Source of the DNA: Chitinophagaceae bacterium
GTDB lineage: Bacteria > Bacteroidota > Bacteroidia > Chitinophagales > Chitinophagaceae
NCBI GenBank assembly: GCA_030151745.1
Contig: JASLDA010000520.1
Span: forward strand, 1-12,491
Direction: 5' to 3'
Length of the DNA: 12,491 nucleotides
In this document: one piece after another, positions 6,021 through 11,886 of the stretch
How positions within the stretch are numbered: the first letter of the stretch is position 1
Layout of the letters: every line of letters begins with the position of its first letter
Notes under the pieces: model-generated
Seen by the model: the letters and a program-made list of their open reading frames with translations, nothing else
What the model was told of the DNA's origin: nothing
The model's database searches: none
Made by a program: the position numbers and the translations under genes

Positions 6021-6162
6021 ATACCTGATCCATAGCGGAAACCACGGAATCCCTAAGGGCTTGGGACTCCATGATCGTGACCTGCTGGCGTGGGTGCCAC
6101 AGACACATGAAGAACGCGCGGAGCTGGGCCTTAGCCACGGCCCAAGGTCTGATCATGAGCAT
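6001..6162 (-). CDS. small hypothetical protein (possibly N-terminal part of a frameshifted gene)
   Basis: A 53-residue frame starting at ATG 6162, four bases after GGAGG and overlapping the ninX stop by ten bases. It begins MLMIRPWAVAKAQLRAFFMC and ends in SAMDQVSVHRAR. The first half is an amphipathic, slightly hydrophobic helix. The frame stops at 6001-6003, leaving 75 bases before the Nudix gene that are open, coding-like, but start-less in another frame. The true product may therefore be longer than 53 residues. No family recognised. Confidence 0.6.
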   Translation of the reverse strand: MLMIRPWAVAKAQLRAFFMCLWHPRQQVTIMESQALRDSVVSAMDQVSVHRAR

Positions 6163-6515
6163 AGAACCTCCGGTATGTCTACCTCGTCGCCGAGTTTCCA
6201 GTTGACGTAGCACCTCATGGCAGATACAAGATGCGTAGGCCCGAATTGGATCCAGTTACCTTCATGGTTGTGGATGTGAAATTCACACTTCGTCTCGGAC
6301 TTTGATGCTTCATCAAGCCATTCCTTGTACTGGACCCCACCACCGATGCTGTCAATGATGGGGCCGCCCTGAGCCCATTTAGCCCAGGGCATCCATGCTT
6401 GCCCACCAAGATACATCGGCTCGGCAGGATTGCAAGAGCTCAGATCATGGCCGACCGCCATTGCTACTGCCCAGCTTAGGGCATCGTTGGCTAGCTTAGA
6501 CGTTTCAACCCACAC
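6153..6515 (-). CDS. ninX: NinX-like protein (DUF2591)
   Basis: A 120-residue protein starting at GTG 6515 with AAAGGAG six bases upstream. It matches the phage NinX/DUF2591 family along its length: ETSKLANDALSWAVAMAVGH at 4-23, WAQGGPIIDSIGGGV at 47-61, FGPTHLVSAMRCYVNWKLGD at 91-110 and EVDIPEVL at the end. Family members are about this long and occur in the nin region of lambdoid phages and in many other proteobacterial phages; their biochemical role is unknown. Its presence supports a phage origin. The stop overlaps the next gene by ten bases. Confidence 0.92.
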   Translation of the reverse strand: MWVETSKLANDALSWAVAMAVGHDLSSCNPAEPMYLGGQAWMPWAKWAQGGPIIDSIGGGVQYKEWLDEASKSETKCEFHIHNHEGNWIQFGPTHLVSAMRCYVNWKLGDEVDIPEVLCS

Positions 6516-6526
6516 AGTTTGCTCCT

Positions 6527-7111
6527 TTAACGCACCAGATGGTGCAGGCGTCCAGGGATAGCGTAGACGTGGTAACAGTATACCACATCAATGTGGGGCT
6601 CGTCGGCGATGTACTTGCACTGCGGGTCCTGAACGCCGATGTATTCGCCCCACCTGTGCCAGCGCCAGCCGCCAGGGCTTTCCTCGTTGCGCTTCTCGAT
6701 TTTGGTGACGGACATCACGTATGGATCGGGACAGGAATCCTGCAATTGGGCGCATACAGCCGTGACCTGTTCCCAGTGATCGCATACGCCATAGCAGCCG
6801 ATGTAGTCTACCGCACGAATCAGTTGGGCATGTTGGAGTCCGGAGTCGTGTACATCGACGTAAATGTTGCCCTTGTCGTCAGTCTTCACCAGATGCAGAT
6901 GATCTAACGAATCAACGACCTGAAGCGATGGGTAGCTCTCTTCGTGGCCTTTTAGGCCGAGCTCCATGCCAAAGTTGAAGTGACCGATCTCGTAGACGCC
7001 CCTAGCTCGCCGGATTTGGTGTGGGCCGCCGATGACTCCAGTACGGGCTCCACTCAACGCGGCCAGCACCGGATGCAACGGTTCAGTAGGGAAGTTGATG
7101 TCGACTAGCAT
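6527..7111 (-). CDS. conserved phage protein with GWRWHRWGEYIG domain
   Basis: A 194-residue protein starting at ATG 7111 with AAGGAG upstream and a seven-base overlap with the previous gene. The C-terminal part, about 103-190, matches a common phage protein of unknown function: YGVCDHWEQV at 107-116, VMSVTKIEKR, GWRWHRWGEYIG at 148-159, QCKYIADEPHIDVVYCYHVY at 164-183. Stand-alone versions I recall are about 90 residues and begin near the YGVxDNWEQ segment. The first 100 residues (GARTGVIGGPHQIRRARGVY, later NIYVDVHDSGLQHAQLIRAV) are therefore an extra domain that I do not recognise. Several Cys and His residues occur, without a clear metal-binding spacing. Confidence 0.83.
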   Translation of the reverse strand: MLVDINFPTEPLHPVLAALSGARTGVIGGPHQIRRARGVYEIGHFNFGMELGLKGHEESYPSLQVVDSLDHLHLVKTDDKGNIYVDVHDSGLQHAQLIRAVDYIGCYGVCDHWEQVTAVCAQLQDSCPDPYVMSVTKIEKRNEESPGGWRWHRWGEYIGVQDPQCKYIADEPHIDVVYCYHVYAIPGRLHHLVR

Positions 7112-7362
7112 TGGGTTTCTCCTTCAGGGATGATCTTGAATTCTTTCCGGGCGCTCTCGCCACGCTGGCTGATTGCGTAGTCGTTGAGCTCACGCCAGAA
7201 TTTCAACTGATGTTCCGCCTTCTCCAGTGAGAGGCCTGAGTCCAAGGATTCCCATGCAGTCCATACCAGCTCGGAACTGAAGTGGCATCCGTTGTAGCAA
7301 CGTCGCTGCGGATCGGTGTTCACCTCGATCTGGGATCGCCGCATCACTTTGTAAGTGGTCAT
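7105..7362 (-). CDS. conserved phage protein (QRRCYNGC / FWRELNDYAxSQRGE)
   Basis: The frame opens at TTG 7371, directly after the preceding TGA, but ATG 7362 is a more ordinary start and gives 85 residues; neither has a good ribosome binding site, so translation is probably coupled. Conserved-looking blocks are PQRRCYNGCHFSSELVW at 18-34 and FWRELNDYAISQRGESA at 55-71, which I recall from small phage proteins of unknown function. C22 and C26 form a C-x3-C pair. The stop overlaps the next gene by seven bases. Confidence 0.8.
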   Translation of the reverse strand: MTTYKVMRRSQIEVNTDPQRRCYNGCHFSSELVWTAWESLDSGLSLEKAEHQLKFWRELNDYAISQRGESARKEFKIIPEGETQC

Positions 7363-7371
7363 GTGTCGCAA

Positions 7372-7584
7372 TCAGTGGATGTTGAAGGTTGCACGGATGA
7401 GCTCCAATGCCCTGTCGCCGTTGCTCTCGTAGATGGCGTCGATGACAGGCGTCCTGGTCAATTTGTGGAGCTGGAAATGGTTGTAGAAGGCTTGGCCCAG
7501 ACGTTGGGCATGGAAGCGACCCTCCTTGTGCCAACGGAGGAAGTCTTCGAAGGCTTGCGCCTCTATGGATGGCTTGTTGATCAT
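7372..7584 (-). CDS. hypothetical protein
   Basis: A 70-residue protein starting at ATG 7584 with GAGG seven bases upstream and one base after the previous stop. It is helical and rich in aromatic residues (AFEDFLRWHKEGRFHAQRLG, then QAFYNHFQLHKLTRTPVIDA) and ends LIRATFNIH. Basic and aromatic residues on the same helix could suit nucleic-acid contact, but there is no recognised motif. Function unknown. Confidence 0.78.
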   Translation of the reverse strand: MINKPSIEAQAFEDFLRWHKEGRFHAQRLGQAFYNHFQLHKLTRTPVIDAIYESNGDRALELIRATFNIH

Positions 7585-7585
7585 T

Positions 7586-8014
7586 TCACCACCTCATATG
7601 AATTCCAGCTTGGATGGCGATGTTGCGGCAAGCAGCTTTGCTCTCCATCAGACTGAGGCTCGTGTGTTGCCTATAGTATTTGACTGCCTTGATCTGATCA
7701 CCAAGGCCGATCAAGCGAAGGCACTCAGCCTTTACCTCTTCGAGAGTCGCTGATCCAGACATGCCAGCTTCCTCATCCAAAAGGATCTGCAGGTCCTTCT
7801 GGAGGGCACGGATTTGTTCTTGCAGAAGGAGGATTTTCCCTCGACGCTGCTCGTCGTGTTTGATCTTCTCCATACCGTCAACCTCGTGAAGCTGACCGCC
7901 GTTCACCTCGTCAACCCAACAGTATTGCGGAAGGATACCTCCTGGGGTGACCCATTGGTTACCAGATGGGGACTTGACCACGGTCGCCTCACAGTGCTTG
8001 CACTTCAGACTCAT
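7586..8014 (-). CDS. protein with CxxC head, coiled coil and L7/L12 C-terminal-like tail
   Basis: A 142-residue protein starting at ATG 8014 with AAGGAG seven bases upstream. Three regions are visible. The head has CKHC at 5-8 and a third Cys at 32, possibly a small zinc or disulfide element. Residues 49-82 are a charged heptad-like helix (RRGKILLLQEQIRALQKDLQ at 57-76). Residues 91-134 resemble the C-terminal domain of ribosomal protein L7/L12: a helix (LEEVKAECLRLIGLGDQ), then IKAVKYYRQHTSLSLMESKA, the counterpart of KIxAIKxxRExTGLGLKEAK. That domain in ribosomes contacts translation factors. Whether the phage protein acts there is unproven; stand-alone L7/L12-like domains are known in bacteria. 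Confidence 0.82.
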   Translation of the reverse strand: MSLKCKHCEATVVKSPSGNQWVTPGGILPQYCWVDEVNGGQLHEVDGMEKIKHDEQRRGKILLLQEQIRALQKDLQILLDEEAGMSGSATLEEVKAECLRLIGLGDQIKAVKYYRQHTSLSLMESKAACRNIAIQAGIHMRW

Positions 8015-8025
8015 GGTAGTGCTCC

Positions 8026-8256
8026 TTATACGAGACGGACCTGATGATCAAACATGGTGGGATCCACGCGGGCCTCCATGCCGCCGACGCCTTGGATAAT
8101 CCAGGCATCCGGATCATCCTTCGGAACGTACAGGTCGGCAACCACCAAGCGAAGCATCGCTTCCTTGTCGCGGATCGTCGTATGAACGATCACGGGCTTG
8201 TTCTTGATCTGTGCCAGACGCGTGATGCGCTGGCCTTCCAGTGTGATGACATGCAT
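8026..8256 (-). CDS. small beta-rich hypothetical protein
   Basis: A 76-residue protein starting at ATG 8256 with AAGGAG six bases upstream; a longer reading to 8316 lies inside the previous gene and is rejected. It alternates short strands: MHVITLEGQRITRLAQIKNK, PVIVHTTIRDKEAMLRLVVA, DLYVPKDDPDAWIIQGVGG. This would fit a small beta barrel or sandwich. No membrane segment, cysteine pair or catalytic motif is present. Function unknown. Confidence 0.8.
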   Translation of the reverse strand: MHVITLEGQRITRLAQIKNKPVIVHTTIRDKEAMLRLVVADLYVPKDDPDAWIIQGVGGMEARVDPTMFDHQVRLV

Positions 8257-8266
8257 CTTATGCTCC

Positions 8267-8578
8267 TTACTTGAGCCGAGGGTTGAACAGCATCTCCGCC
8301 ACATCCTGCGCATCATAGGGCATGATGTTCAGCTGCTCGAAGTCTTCTGGGAAGGAGATCTTGCTCACCTCGTCGACCCACCAGCTAGTGAAGCAGCCGC
8401 GCTCCACATCCACTGCTGTGATCAGGCGCACTTGATGGCCCACCTGAACGAACATCCCGATCTTGAGACGAGACACGACTTGGCGGCGCGTCTTCAGCTT
8501 TGCCTGGAACAGCGGGTCTTTCGCCTTTTCCTCAGGCGTACTCGCTACCTTCCCAACCTTGGTGCCTTTCGATGCCAT
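8267..8578 (-). CDS. basic-tailed hypothetical protein with SH3-like segment
   Basis: Two adjacent ATG codons, 8581 and 8578, are possible. AGGAG is three bases before the first and six before the second, so the second is preferred (103 residues, TGATG overlap). The N terminus is Lys-rich (SKGTKVGKVASTPEEKAKD). A beta-rich core follows, LKIGMFVQVGHQVRLITAVD then VERGCFTSWWVDEVSKISF, which reads like a small SH3-like or KOW-like barrel. The phrase WVDEV also occurs in the gene two places downstream. A helical tail ends the protein. Function unknown. Confidence 0.78.
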   Translation of the reverse strand: MASKGTKVGKVASTPEEKAKDPLFQAKLKTRRQVVSRLKIGMFVQVGHQVRLITAVDVERGCFTSWWVDEVSKISFPEDFEQLNIMPYDAQDVAEMLFNPRLK

Positions 8579-8937
8579 CATCTTCTCCTGTGTAAACCTT
8601 GCTTATGCTCTTCAAGCTCATCATCTGTGAGATAGCTGAGCCCGCCCTTGTTAAAGCTCTGACCAATGCGGGCCTTCAGCTGATCCTTAGCTGCGGCCAG
8701 AGGGTCGACAATCGGCTTAGTGCCGGCGTTCTGATTGTTCGGGATCGGCAGCCTCTTCCGCTCCTTAGGTTGTTCCTGTGGGACAACGACAGGCTGAAGC
8801 AGCCGCGCTACCTTTACGCCGTTCGCCTTCGCACCCTTCTGCAGCGGACTGGCGTGTCGCTTCAGCAATGCTTCCCACTCTGCATCGAGTTTGGGATTTC
8901 GCTTGGCTGTCTTGCGCTTCTTGACTCGTGTATACAT
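8578..8937 (-). CDS. basic conserved phage protein (KGGLSYLTDDELEEHKxGxHRRR)
   Basis: A 119-residue, strongly basic protein starting at ATG 8937 with AGGAT four bases upstream. It has a Lys/Arg-rich N terminus (TRVKKRKTAKRNPKLD), a helix containing WEALLKRHASPLQKGAKANG, a Pro/Gln-rich linker (VVVPQEQPKERKRLPIPNNQ) and the C-terminal segment QSFNKGGLSYLTDDELEEHK followed by QGLHRRR. I recall the last block from small phage proteins of unknown function. The composition would suit nucleic-acid binding. The stop overlaps the next gene as ATGA or TGATG. Confidence 0.8.
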   Translation of the reverse strand: MYTRVKKRKTAKRNPKLDAEWEALLKRHASPLQKGAKANGVKVARLLQPVVVPQEQPKERKRLPIPNNQNAGTKPIVDPLAAAKDQLKARIGQSFNKGGLSYLTDDELEEHKQGLHRRR

Positions 8938-8955
8938 TGGGATCCTATCTGTAAC

Positions 8956-9363
8956 CTACCAGTCGTGGACTTCCTGCTTATGGAGACGATCCAGGACCTC
9001 TGCCTCCCACTGAGCAGCGGAGCTGAGCACATAACACAAGCAACCGGCGAGCATCAGCGTGATGTACATGGTGATGCCGCGGAACTCAGGGAAGAACAGG
9101 GAGCCGTGTGCTGCAACACCGAGCAGAATGGACGAGACCAGGAACGTGAAAGAGATTGTGTGAGCACGAGCTGCTAGTTCTTGATGATTGAGGAAGCCTT
9201 CCTTCTTGGCCCATTCCTGATACTCAGACCGCTTGATCGGCTCCGAGGGAGTGCCGCAGTGTGCGCAGAGGTGCTGGATGTGTCCTGGTGAATGCACCTG
9301 AGCAGCTGACCATTCGTGATCGTCTTGCTTACAGCGGCGAGCGCGCCATGCCATCGTTGTCAT
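8956..9363 (-). CDS. zinc-ribbon-like, two-TM membrane protein
   Basis: A 135-residue protein. ATG 9363 overlaps the upstream stop as ATGA with AAGGGCGG before it; a longer reading to 9561 lies inside the previous gene and is rejected. The N-terminal 40 residues carry C11, H16, H31, C33 and C36 (CAHCG), a possible zinc knuckle. Two hydrophobic segments follow at about 70-91 (ISFTFLVSSILLGVAAHGSL) and 96-115 (GITMYITLMLAGCLCYVLSS), separated by a short FFPEFR turn, so both ends should face the cytoplasm. The tail is a charged helix (EVLDRLHKQEVHDW). No family is recognised; inner-membrane location is inferred. Confidence 0.82.
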   Translation of the reverse strand: MTTMAWRARRCKQDDHEWSAAQVHSPGHIQHLCAHCGTPSEPIKRSEYQEWAKKEGFLNHQELAARAHTISFTFLVSSILLGVAAHGSLFFPEFRGITMYITLMLAGCLCYVLSSAAQWEAEVLDRLHKQEVHDW

Positions 9364-9608
9364 TTTCCGCCCTTCAGTTCTGTTGCGAGTTGATTGACTG
9401 CCTTGTTGGCTTCGTACGAAGAGACGCCATAGCATTCTTGGTATCGCTTCTTGGCTGCCTCGAAGTCTAGGTTGTTGATGAGGAACTTGATGTACTCCAG
9501 CTCCTCCTCTTGGTACACTTCGAGCTCGTCGCGCATTTGCATGATGTACTGGATGCGCCACGCAAGACGCTCCGGGCTATCTTCGTTGGGTTCTATGAAG
9601 ATCGACAT
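9360..9608 (-). CDS. helical protein with L7/L12-like C-terminal helix pair
   Basis: An 82-residue protein starting at ATG 9608 with AAGGTG five bases upstream. Residues 13-45 form an acidic amphipathic helix (RDELEVYQEEELEYIKFLIN). Residues 48-74, DFEAAKKRYQECYGVSSYEA followed by NKAVNQL, follow the spacing of the L7/L12 C-terminal motif (xAIKxYRExTGxGLxEAKxxVE), as does the tail of the gene at 7586-8014. The match is short and could be convergent. Function unknown. The stop overlaps the next gene as ATGA. Confidence 0.78.
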   Translation of the reverse strand: MSIFIEPNEDSPERLAWRIQYIMQMRDELEVYQEEELEYIKFLINNLDFEAAKKRYQECYGVSSYEANKAVNQLATELKGGK

Positions 9609-9610
9609 GG

Positions 9611-9817
9611 CTACACCTTGTTATGGAAGCGGAACACCTCCAAGTTGGGATAGAACTCCTCGTCACCCTTCCATTTGACGTGGATCCTCCCATACTGCTG
9701 ATGGGTCACATGGATAGTTCCCTTCGGGACTTCCAGGGTGATGGAAGCTGCGCTCGTGAAGCTAGATGCTTCGATCCATTCGACGACACGCTTTGCATCT
9801 TCATTGCGTAGGATCAC
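9611..9817 (-). CDS. hypothetical protein (possible paralogue of its upstream neighbour)
   Basis: The start is GTG 9817: it has AGGAG seven bases upstream and overlaps the previous stop as GTGA. A longer reading to 9874 would lie inside the upstream gene. The 68-residue product begins MILRNEDAKRVVEWIEASSF, then has strands ITLEVPKGTIHVTHQQYGRI and HVKWKGDEEFYPNLEVFRFH. Both this protein and the one just upstream begin MIL, continue with a helix and then reach an IHVTH strand, so they may derive from an old tandem duplication. No function recognised. Confidence 0.8.
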   Translation of the reverse strand: MILRNEDAKRVVEWIEASSFTSAASITLEVPKGTIHVTHQQYGRIHVKWKGDEEFYPNLEVFRFHNKV

Positions 9818-10074
9818 CTCGATTCTCCTAGTACGTTGTAGGAATAGCTGAAGGCCGAGGCATTCTTGTACCATTCGGAGCGAGGTTCACGGCCTGGGCT
9901 AGTGCCTTCCTGGATGACGATCACACCGGTCGTACCGAAATACTGGACCTCGGCCTCACGGAGCGAGTTGGGATGGGTCACGTGGATCACCATCGCCGGG
10001 GGCGTTGCACCCATCCGCGCAGCCGCAGCAAACATCTGGCTGAGCGCGAAGGCTTGGTCTTGGGAAAGGATCAT
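9814..10074 (-). CDS. hypothetical protein
   Basis: An 86-residue protein starting at ATG 10074 with AAAGGGG six bases upstream. It has an Ala-rich helix (QAFALSQMFAAAARMGATPP), strands MVIHVTHPNSLREAEVQYFG and TTGVIVIQEG, and a polar C terminus (EWYKNASAFSYSYNVLGESR). An alpha then beta layout is shared with the next gene. No signal peptide, membrane segment or catalytic motif is visible. Function unknown. Confidence 0.8.
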   Translation of the reverse strand: MILSQDQAFALSQMFAAAARMGATPPAMVIHVTHPNSLREAEVQYFGTTGVIVIQEGTSPGREPRSEWYKNASAFSYSYNVLGESR

Positions 10075-10085
10075 GTGGAACCCCT

Positions 10086-10418
10086 TTAATCGGCATGGGC
10101 TGCTTTGTGCTTCTGCATCAGAACGCGTTTTACCTCGTAGGCTTCTTCAAAGCGCAATCTGACCTTCCCGGCGACAGTGACCCAGATCTTGGTGTCGTAC
10201 CTTGGATCGTCACATGGGCCTGGGTACCCTCTATAAGTAAGCTCCGACATGAGTGTGACCTCAAGCGCATAGCCTCCCAGAAACGGAAGGATGTCGATAT
10301 TCTTGATGTAGAATGCATTGATCGCGTACAGATCCCGGGCATTTGACCTGATTGACGTGTAGCCGACGATCATCAAGAACGCGATTAGGGCAAGAATTGC
10401 CACAAGTCCATTGAACAT
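10086..10418 (-). CDS. membrane-anchored hypothetical protein
   Basis: A 110-residue protein starting at ATG 10418, directly after the metalloprotease stop (TAA ATG), with GGGGA five bases upstream. Residues 3-20, NGLVAILALIAFLMIVGY, form a single N-terminal membrane segment without a lipobox or obvious signal-peptidase site, so it is probably a membrane anchor. The rest is a soluble domain with PFLGGYALEVTLMSELTYRG and a beta pair WVTVAGKVRLRFEE, ending in a basic helix. Its adjacency to the metalloprotease suggests joint action, but that is inference only. Confidence 0.8.
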   Translation of the reverse strand: MFNGLVAILALIAFLMIVGYTSIRSNARDLYAINAFYIKNIDILPFLGGYALEVTLMSELTYRGYPGPCDDPRYDTKIWVTVAGKVRLRFEEAYEVKRVLMQKHKAAHAD

Positions 10419-11000
10419 TTATTTCCCCACTTGGTTGATCCAGTTGCGTGCAGCTGTGACCACGCGTTCCGGAGCTTTCTTCAACTTGGTATCCCACTTC
10501 TGTCTCGTGGCTGGCTGAAGTCCGAGCCCACGTAGGAACTCGTAACGCAGAGGCGAGCCGCTCTTCAGCAGATGCGGATTCAGGATGAACAGGCGCATGG
10601 ACTCCGCGAACAGCTCGGAGGCGTTGGGCTCATACCCACTGACCGGCCGGCGCCACAAATCCTTCGGAATGCTGCGTGATGGATAGCCCAACATTGTATC
10701 CACGTGATGGCCGACCTCGTGAGCCACCACACCAATCGGTGTGCGGTCAATCTTGTGTCGCGGATACGACCACATCCTAGACATCGGGGCCTTTGCTGGG
10801 CTTGCGCACCGAGCAACGGACACATGCACCACGGATCGGCGGTAGAAGCCACAGGTCCCGATGAAGTGGAGCAGACGCTGGTTGTTGCGCGTAGGCTCGT
10901 CAAGATTGACGAACTCTGGCACCGTGATGTCATTGCGTTCCAAGAAGGTGGTGGCCGCATCGATGCCTGCGAAGTACAGAGCGAGCTTGAATGCATCCAT
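10419..11000 (-). CDS. HExxH zinc metalloprotease (zincin-like)
   Basis: A 193-residue protein starting at ATG 11000, which shares a base with the upstream stop (TGATG) and follows GAGAGG. Residues 90-101, GVVAHEVGHHVD, hold the HExxH site: H94 and H98 as zinc ligands and E95 as catalytic base. SELFAESMRLFILNP at 128-142 supplies E129/E133, where a gluzincin third ligand is expected about 30 residues later. The strand before it (RRSVVHVSVARCASP) would be the zincin edge strand. No signal peptide or membrane segment is seen, so it should act in the cytoplasm. Possible targets are host proteins or phage structural proteins; unknown. A basic tail (KWDTKLKKAPERVVTAARNW) could bind nucleic acid or another partner. 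Confidence 0.88.
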   Translation of the reverse strand: MDAFKLALYFAGIDAATTFLERNDITVPEFVNLDEPTRNNQRLLHFIGTCGFYRRSVVHVSVARCASPAKAPMSRMWSYPRHKIDRTPIGVVAHEVGHHVDTMLGYPSRSIPKDLWRRPVSGYEPNASELFAESMRLFILNPHLLKSGSPLRYEFLRGLGLQPATRQKWDTKLKKAPERVVTAARNWINQVGK

Positions 11001-11281
11001 CAGAGCCTCTCGCGTTCGAAGTAATAAGACAGGCACTTGTCTGCTTGCTTCAGGTTCTTGAGCTTGACGAGCCGCGCGATGTCTGTCTCCTCGCCATCGA
11101 CCAGCTCCATGATCTGGTCCTCGTCCAGGTTGGCCGCATCAAGCTCGGCTTCAGCCACCTTCAGATCCTCAGCGCTGAAGTGACCAGTCTTGATCGACGT
11201 TGGCGGAAGGATCCCGTTAGCGAGACACATGTCCCCAATAACCATCATCAGGTTCGGATGGGTTCTACGTGTGATGCTCAT
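11000..11281 (-). CDS. acidic hypothetical protein
   Basis: A 93-residue protein starting at ATG 11281 with AAGGAG six bases upstream. It begins MSITRRTHPNLMMVIGDMCL, and the centre is an acidic helical stretch (FSAEDLKVAEAELDAANLDE followed by DQIMELVDGEETDIARLV). It ends in YYFERERL. The acidic run could mimic nucleic acid or bind a basic partner, but nothing specific is recognised. The stop shares one base with the metalloprotease start. Confidence 0.8.
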   Translation of the reverse strand: MSITRRTHPNLMMVIGDMCLANGILPPTSIKTGHFSAEDLKVAEAELDAANLDEDQIMELVDGEETDIARLVKLKNLKQADKCLSYYFERERL

Positions 11282-11284
11282 GGT

Positions 11285-11788
11285 TTACTCCTTACGGATC
11301 AAGATCTTGGGCTTGCGTGGCGTGCCGGCAAGACTGACCTGCACGATCATGCCGTCAACCGGACGCTCCATCAGAAACTGATTAGGTGCCGTCGCACCGA
11401 ATGGACCTTTCGCGGCGTAGAAGATCCCAAAGCCCGCGCTTGCAGCGGCATCTGACACAAGCTCCGTAGCTTCCTGGAAGGAATACGGCACGAAGAAGCG
11501 AACGACCTCACCACGGTCGTTGATATCGCCACCGAATTCAGTCGCCAGCGCGTTCTCGATGGACATCCGCTGGAGCTGCCACTTGCCGTCGACCAGTTGA
11601 AAGCCAACGACGTCCTGATCTGCAACGAGACGGAAGCGGATCTCCTCCTCGGCCTCACTGAAGTAATTGGGGTCGTTCTTAGCGAACGCAGCGAAGAAAT
11701 CCTCGGCAGTAGTGCCCTCGTCGAGGACGGACGACACAAAGCGACGGAGCATTTTGCCGTCGGCGCTTTCGATGCTAACAAAGTTCAT
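11285..11788 (-). CDS. hypothetical protein, first gene of the long operon
   Basis: A 167-residue protein starting at ATG 11788 with AGGAG seven bases upstream; a longer reading to 11827 has no ribosome binding site and would extend into the leader. It is the first gene after the promoter region. The sequence is acidic in the first half (LDEGTTAEDFFAAFAKNDPN, then YFSEAEEEIRFRLV) and has strands DVVGFQLVDGKWQLQRM and GEVVRFFVPYSFQEATELV. The C terminus is GMIVQVSLAGTPRKPKILIR. No family, signal peptide or membrane segment recognised. Highly expressed early, if the promoter call is right. Confidence 0.82.
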   Translation of the reverse strand: MNFVSIESADGKMLRRFVSSVLDEGTTAEDFFAAFAKNDPNYFSEAEEEIRFRLVADQDVVGFQLVDGKWQLQRMSIENALATEFGGDINDRGEVVRFFVPYSFQEATELVSDAAASAGFGIFYAAKGPFGATAPNQFLMERPVDGMIVQVSLAGTPRKPKILIRKE

Positions 11789-11849
11789 GGTTTTGCTCCT
11801 AGGCAAGGCCGGCGCAAAGACACGCACGTTCCACCCTACCCACGCCTAA

Positions 11850-11858
11850 ATTTTACCA
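11850..11858 (-). promoter_or_regulatory. extended -10 promoter (TGGTAAAAT)
   Basis: On the minus strand the sequence reads TGGTAAAAT: a TGn extension and a -10 hexamer matching five of six consensus positions. No good -35 hexamer lies 16-18 bases upstream (CTGTTT or nearby is weak), which is compatible with an extended -10 sigma-70-type promoter or with activation by a bound factor. Expected transcription start is near 11843, giving a leader of about 55 bases. Confidence 0.5.
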
Positions 11859-11886
11859 TAAAAAGCGACTAAAACAGGACGTTTAA

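Noticed and set aside
6539..6907. Plus-strand open frame of 122 codons
   Set aside because: Antisense shadow of the GWRWHRWGEYIG protein gene, with no ribosome binding site.
8599..9177. Long plus-strand open frame (192 codons)
   Set aside because: It is antisense to two well-supported minus-strand genes with good ribosome binding sites and overlapping stop/start signals; the product is Cys/Leu-rich and has no recognisable domain.
10991..11455. Plus-strand open frame of 154 codons
   Set aside because: It is antisense to the start of the metalloprotease, the acidic protein and part of the first operon gene; no start signal and no family match.
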